DNA from: an uncultured Prochlorococcus sp.
GTDB lineage: Bacteria > Cyanobacteriota > Cyanobacteriia > PCC-6307 > Cyanobiaceae
Assembly: GCA_902536775.1 (NCBI GenBank)
Contig: CACAYX010000006.1
Span: forward strand, 1-51,209
DNA length: 51,209 bases
Reading direction: 5' to 3'
Part shown: positions 48,420 through 51,209 of the stretch, piece by piece
Position numbering within the stretch: position 1 is the stretch's first letter
Layout of the letters: each line of letters starts with the position of its first letter
Made by a program: the position numbers and the translations under genes
The notes under the pieces: generated by a model
Database searches by the model: none
The model's input: the letters and a program-made list of their open reading frames with translations, nothing else
What the model was told of the DNA's origin: nothing

Positions 48420-49339
48420 ATAATTTCTAGTAATTTTTCAATAACTTCCTCTGAAACATTCTTATTGGATAAATTTTCTATTTCTCTTAGACCTGTTGGG
48501 CTGGTTACATTAATCTCGCTAAGCATTCCATTTATTACATCAATACCCACAAAAAATAAACCTTCATCTTTGCAATGTTGAGATAATTCTGAGCAGATAC
48601 TTTTTTCTTTTTCTGTTAAAAATGTTGGTTCAGCCTTCCCTCCCATCGCTAAATTGCTCCTAAAATCTCCTCCTTGAGGAATCCTATTTATAGATCCAAT
48701 TGCTTCACCGTTTACGATAATTATTCTTTTATCACCTTCTATAACTTCAGGAATAAATTTTTGCATCATAACTGGTAATTCTTCTTGAGAAGTTATTAAT
48801 TCGATGATTGATTTAATTCCTGGAGAATTTTTATTTATCCTTATTACACCTTGACCACCTTTTCCTCCAAGAGGTTTTATGACTACTTCATTGTTTATAT
48901 TTGCAAAGTTAATAAGATCTTTTACCTTACTCGCAACTATTGTAGGTGCCATTAAGTGGCTGTATCTCAAAGCGCCTAGCTTTTCATTCCATGCTATTAA
49001 CGAAGAGGGTTTGTTAATTACTTTTACTCCTTTTCTTTCGGCAACTTCTAAAAGATGGGTTGCATATAAATAAGCCTCATTTACAGGAGGATCTTTTCTC
49101 ATCCAAATGCAATTAAATTCGGCGAGAGGTATGCAATCATTCTCTTTGAAAGAAATCCAAGGATTTACTTCAACTTTTACGGAAGAGGCCCATACTTCAT
49201 CACCTCTAGCTTCAAGATCTTGAGGAGTACAACTCCAGATTTCAATATTTTTTTTTGATGATGCTTGCATTAAAGCAGCAGTTGAATCTTTTAAGGGATT
49301 TATATTTTTAATTGGATCTATTACGAATAGAAATTTCAT
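48416..49339 (-). CDS. gshB: Glutathione synthetase
   Basis: Joins glycine to gamma-glutamylcysteine. The 307-residue ATP-grasp enzyme has [15 protein letters not shown] at the start, [34 protein letters not shown] for ATP, and [15 protein letters not shown] for metal. It follows grxC after five bases on the same strand, so glutathione and glutaredoxin are made together. Confidence 0.94.
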   Translation of the reverse strand: MKFLFVIDPIKNINPLKDSTAALMQASSKKNIEIWSCTPQDLEARGDEVWASSVKVEVNPWISFKENDCIPLAEFNCIWMRKDPPVNEAYLYATHLLEVAERKGVKVINKPSSLIAWNEKLGALRYSHLMAPTIVASKVKDLINFANINNEVVIKPLGGKGGQGVIRINKNSPGIKSIIELITSQEELPVMMQKFIPEVIEGDKRIIIVNGEAIGSINRIPQGGDFRSNLAMGGKAEPTFLTEKEKSICSELSQHCKDEGLFFVGIDVINGMLSEINVTSPTGLREIENLSNKNVSEEVIEKLLEII

Positions 49340-49344
49340 AAAAT

Positions 49345-49599
49345 CTAGTTTAATAATGCTTCTAATTTATTTTCATTTTCTAATGCGTAGAGATCATCGC
49401 AGCCTCCAATACCCTCATTATCTATAAATATTTGTGGTAATGTTCTTCTACCTTCAGCTCTTTCAATCATTACTGCTCTAGCATCTTCATCGCCATCTAT
49501 TTTATATTCTGTAAAATTTACATTTTTTTTCTTGAGTAGTGATTTTGCTCGGATACAGAATGGGCAATATTGCCAAGTATAAATTTCAACTTTGGACAT
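49345..49599 (-). CDS. grxC: Glutaredoxin 3 type
   Basis: An 84-residue dithiol glutaredoxin. The active site is CPFC (in [11 protein letters not shown]), [20 protein letters not shown] gives the cis-Pro and GG-D glutathione site. Uses glutathione to reduce disulfides. It is in an operon with gshB, five bases upstream. Confidence 0.95.
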   Translation of the reverse strand: MSKVEIYTWQYCPFCIRAKSLLKKKNVNFTEYKIDGDEDARAVMIERAEGRRTLPQIFIDNEGIGGCDDLYALENENKLEALLN

Positions 49600-49675
49600 T
49601 TTTTTAAAATAATACTTAGTTTATACTATTAAACAAAAGTGCTTGTTAGATTATAAATAACGATTAAATTCTATT

Positions 49676-50798
49676 TTGATAGATATTACAGATTTCAAAA
49701 AAGATCTTTCGGAACTAACAGAGCGCCTGGGTAATGCTCAGGATTGTCTTTGACGTTCCAAGATTAAAAGCGAAAAGGAGAGAGTTAGAGCAAATTTCTG
49801 CTCAGCCTGAATTTTGGGAAAATCAAGAGGCAGCTAAAAAGCAAATGTTAATTCTTGATGATGTTAAAGCACAACTTGAATTGTTAGATAAATGGAAAAC
49901 TTTTATTTCTGATGCTAATGCCTCTCTTGAACTTTATTCTTTAGAACCTGAAGAGGAAATGATTTTGGAATCCCAGCATGGATTAAAGAAATTAAGAGAG
50001 AATTTAGATAAATGGGAATTTGAAAGATTGTTATGTGGTGAATACGATAAAGAAGGAGCAGTAGTTTCTATTAACGCAGGTGCTGGTGGAACAGATGCTC
50101 AGGATTGGGTAGAGATATTATTGAGAATGTATTCAAGATGGGCCGATAATAATCAAATGCGTTTAATTATTAATGAATTATCTCAAGGAGAAGAAGCAGG
50201 TATAAAAAGTGTAACTTTTGAAATTTATGGAAAATATGCATATGGATATTTACAACATGAAAAAGGAACTCATAGATTAGTAAGAATTTCTCCTTTCAAT
50301 GCTAATGGTAAAAGACAAACCAGCTTTGCTGGGGTGGAGGTAATGCCAAAATTAGATGACAATATTTCACTTGATATACCTGAAAAAGATTTAGAAATTA
50401 CAACAAGTAGATCCGGTGGGGCTGGAGGGCAAAATGTTAATAAAGTAGAAACAGCAGTAAGAATTGTTCATTTGCCTTCAGGGATTTCAGTAAGATGTAC
50501 ACAAGAAAGATCTCAATTACAAAATAAAGAAAAAGCAATGTTACTGCTTAAGTCTAAACTACTAGTGATTGCTAAGGAACAACGAGCTGCAGAAGTCGCT
50601 GATATTAAAGGTGATATTGTGGAAGCTGCATGGGGTAATCAAATAAGAAATTATGTTTTCCATCCCTATCAAATGGTAAAAGATCTCAGGACTATGAAGG
50701 AGACTAACGACTTAGATAGTGTTTTAGATGGTGGACTTGAACCATTTATTCATGAATTATTACGCATGAATATTTCCTCTAACGAATCTATTGAATAA
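49676..50798 (+). CDS. prfB: Peptide chain release factor 2, with programmed +1 frameshift
   Basis: RF2 ends translation at UGA and UAA. The coding region starts at TTG 49676 with 25 codons ([20 protein letters not shown] and on) that run into a TGA at 49751-49753; shifting +1 at CTT-TGA-C joins it to the main frame that continues [14 protein letters not shown] to 50798, 373 residues in all, the usual RF2 size. [15 protein letters not shown] is the catalytic GGQ region; the stop-codon reading region [18 protein letters not shown] follows RF2. An ATG at 49734 in the main frame would give a truncated protein and is rejected. Low RF2 slows reading of the UGA and favours the shift, so the gene controls itself. 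DUF3285 and ybeY follow. Confidence 0.93.
49739..49754 (+). promoter_or_regulatory. prfB programmed +1 frameshift site
   Basis: The site is CTT-TGA-C at 49748-49754, the same core as in E. coli prfB. CAGGAT at 49739-49744 is the place where the stimulating Shine-Dalgarno-like AGGGGG lies in E. coli; here it is weaker (AGGA). Confidence 0.88.
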
Positions 50799-50801
50799 CT
50801 A

Positions 50802-50984
50802 ATGAAAAATAAAAATGAAAATATAGAAAAAAAAGTTGCTCCTCCAAGCTTTATAAAGCTTGCTATGCGAAATATGGTAAGGAAGGGTTCAAAAAGTATT
50901 TCTCATTTTTCAATTACTTTTCTAGTTTTAATTGGGATATTAATACTTGTAGCCACAATAGGCAAGCCTAATATTCCTGTATAA
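50802..50984 (+). CDS. DUF3285 small membrane protein
   Basis: A 60-residue cyanobacterial protein of unknown function. The N-terminal half is basic, with PPSFIKLAMRNMVRKGSKSI, then one membrane helix, FSITFLVLIGILILVATIG, at about 37-55. It lies three bases after prfB and six before ybeY, so all three are probably one transcript. The arrangement is the only hint of function. Confidence 0.85.
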   Translation: MKNKNENIEKKVAPPSFIKLAMRNMVRKGSKSISHFSITFLVLIGILILVATIGKPNIPV

Positions 50985-50990
50985 GAATGT

Positions 50991-51209
50991 ATGACAGAAA
51001 AAATTATTTCTGAAATAAATATAGATTTGGTTTTTAAATGTAATGAATTTTCTCAATTTTCAAATAAGTTAAAAGATTCTAAAAATAAGCTTATTTTTGA
51101 ATCTAATTTTTGGGAGAAAGTTTTTTTATCTTGGATAAAAATAATATTAAGAAAAGATGATTATAAATTACCAAATTTCATTTTTGAAAAAAAATCTTTT
51201 TCATTAGGC
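50991..51209 (+). CDS. ybeY: Endoribonuclease YbeY, N-terminal part (cut by window edge)
   Basis: The first 73 codons of a gene with ATG at 50991, six bases after the DUF3285 stop. EIINIDLV-like opening ([20 protein letters not shown]) and [14 protein letters not shown] resemble the N-terminus of cyanobacterial YbeY, which matures 16S rRNA. The zinc-binding HxxxHxxxxxH motif would lie beyond the edge, so the call rests on this short part and the prfB-DUF3285 neighbourhood. Confidence 0.65.
   Translation, partial: MTEKIISEINIDLVFKCNEFSQFSNKLKDSKNKLIFESNFWEKVFLSWIKIILRKDDYKLPNFIFEKKSFSLG

Noticed and set aside
49734-49760. ATG at 49734 as start of prfB
   Set aside because: It lies in the frame after the shift and would remove the N-terminal helix of RF2; the upstream frame ending at CTT-TGA-C explains the gene better.

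Overview
The window looks like a piece of chromosome from a high-light-adapted Prochlorococcus (marine picocyanobacterium). The grounds are a very AT-rich base composition, gene spacing of a few bases, and a gene set of cyanobacterial type: RpaA and RpaB response regulators, Ycf3, Ycf34, RbcR, PedR, eight NDH-1 subunits, phylloquinone (men) genes, plant-type carotenoid genes (crtB, crtP and a Z-ISO-like isomerase), chlM, DUF3172, DUF3285 and DUF3352 proteins. I cannot fix the strain from sequence alone. No rRNA, tRNA or CRISPR array was seen.

Left end (1-1547): the only gene-poor part. It holds the tail of an unidentified gene, a small AlpA/excisionase-like DNA-binding protein with a perfect 11-bp tandem repeat directly before its start codon, a probable Yfr2-family (Cyano-1) small RNA at about 411-505, a pair of 22-bp direct repeats, one short hypothetical protein, and 401 bases of non-coding leader before rpaA. 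It has the look of a worn mobile-element or island edge.

1548-15673: rpaA; convergent holB-tmk-copper ATPase; ycf3; radA; then rpaB-plsX-fabH-fabD-plsC, which puts a light-stress regulator in front of fatty acid and phospholipid genes; tsaB, ycf34, cca, and an RRM RNA-binding protein.

15674-33647: carotenoid genes crtB and crtP facing ndhM and a DUF3172 gene; rbcR; the Z-ISO-like gene; ndhF-ndhD; scpA; a sugar-phosphate nucleotidyltransferase; metF; pedR; then on the minus strand ndhA-I-G-E-nadK-CYTH and gltA. Photosynthetic electron transport around plastoquinone, its carotenoids and its redox regulators are closely packed here.

33774-51209: DUF3352 protein, rhodanese, trpB, SUI1, cysC, purE, chlM, a Ycf29-like response regulator, cysteine desulfurase, rsmH, ndhH, then menI, menE-menC-menA and menF (phylloquinone, the photosystem I quinone), gshB-grxC, prfB with a programmed +1 frameshift at an in-frame TGA, a DUF3285 membrane protein and the start of ybeY.

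Throughout, convergent neighbours end within 15 bases of each other or overlap, many starts are TTG or GTG, and Shine-Dalgarno sequences are rare. No large undescribed system stands out. The most informative items are the small RNA beside the AlpA gene, the repeat-rich N-terminal extension of PlsX, the Z-ISO-like gene beside the carotenoid and NDH genes, and the prfB frameshift.
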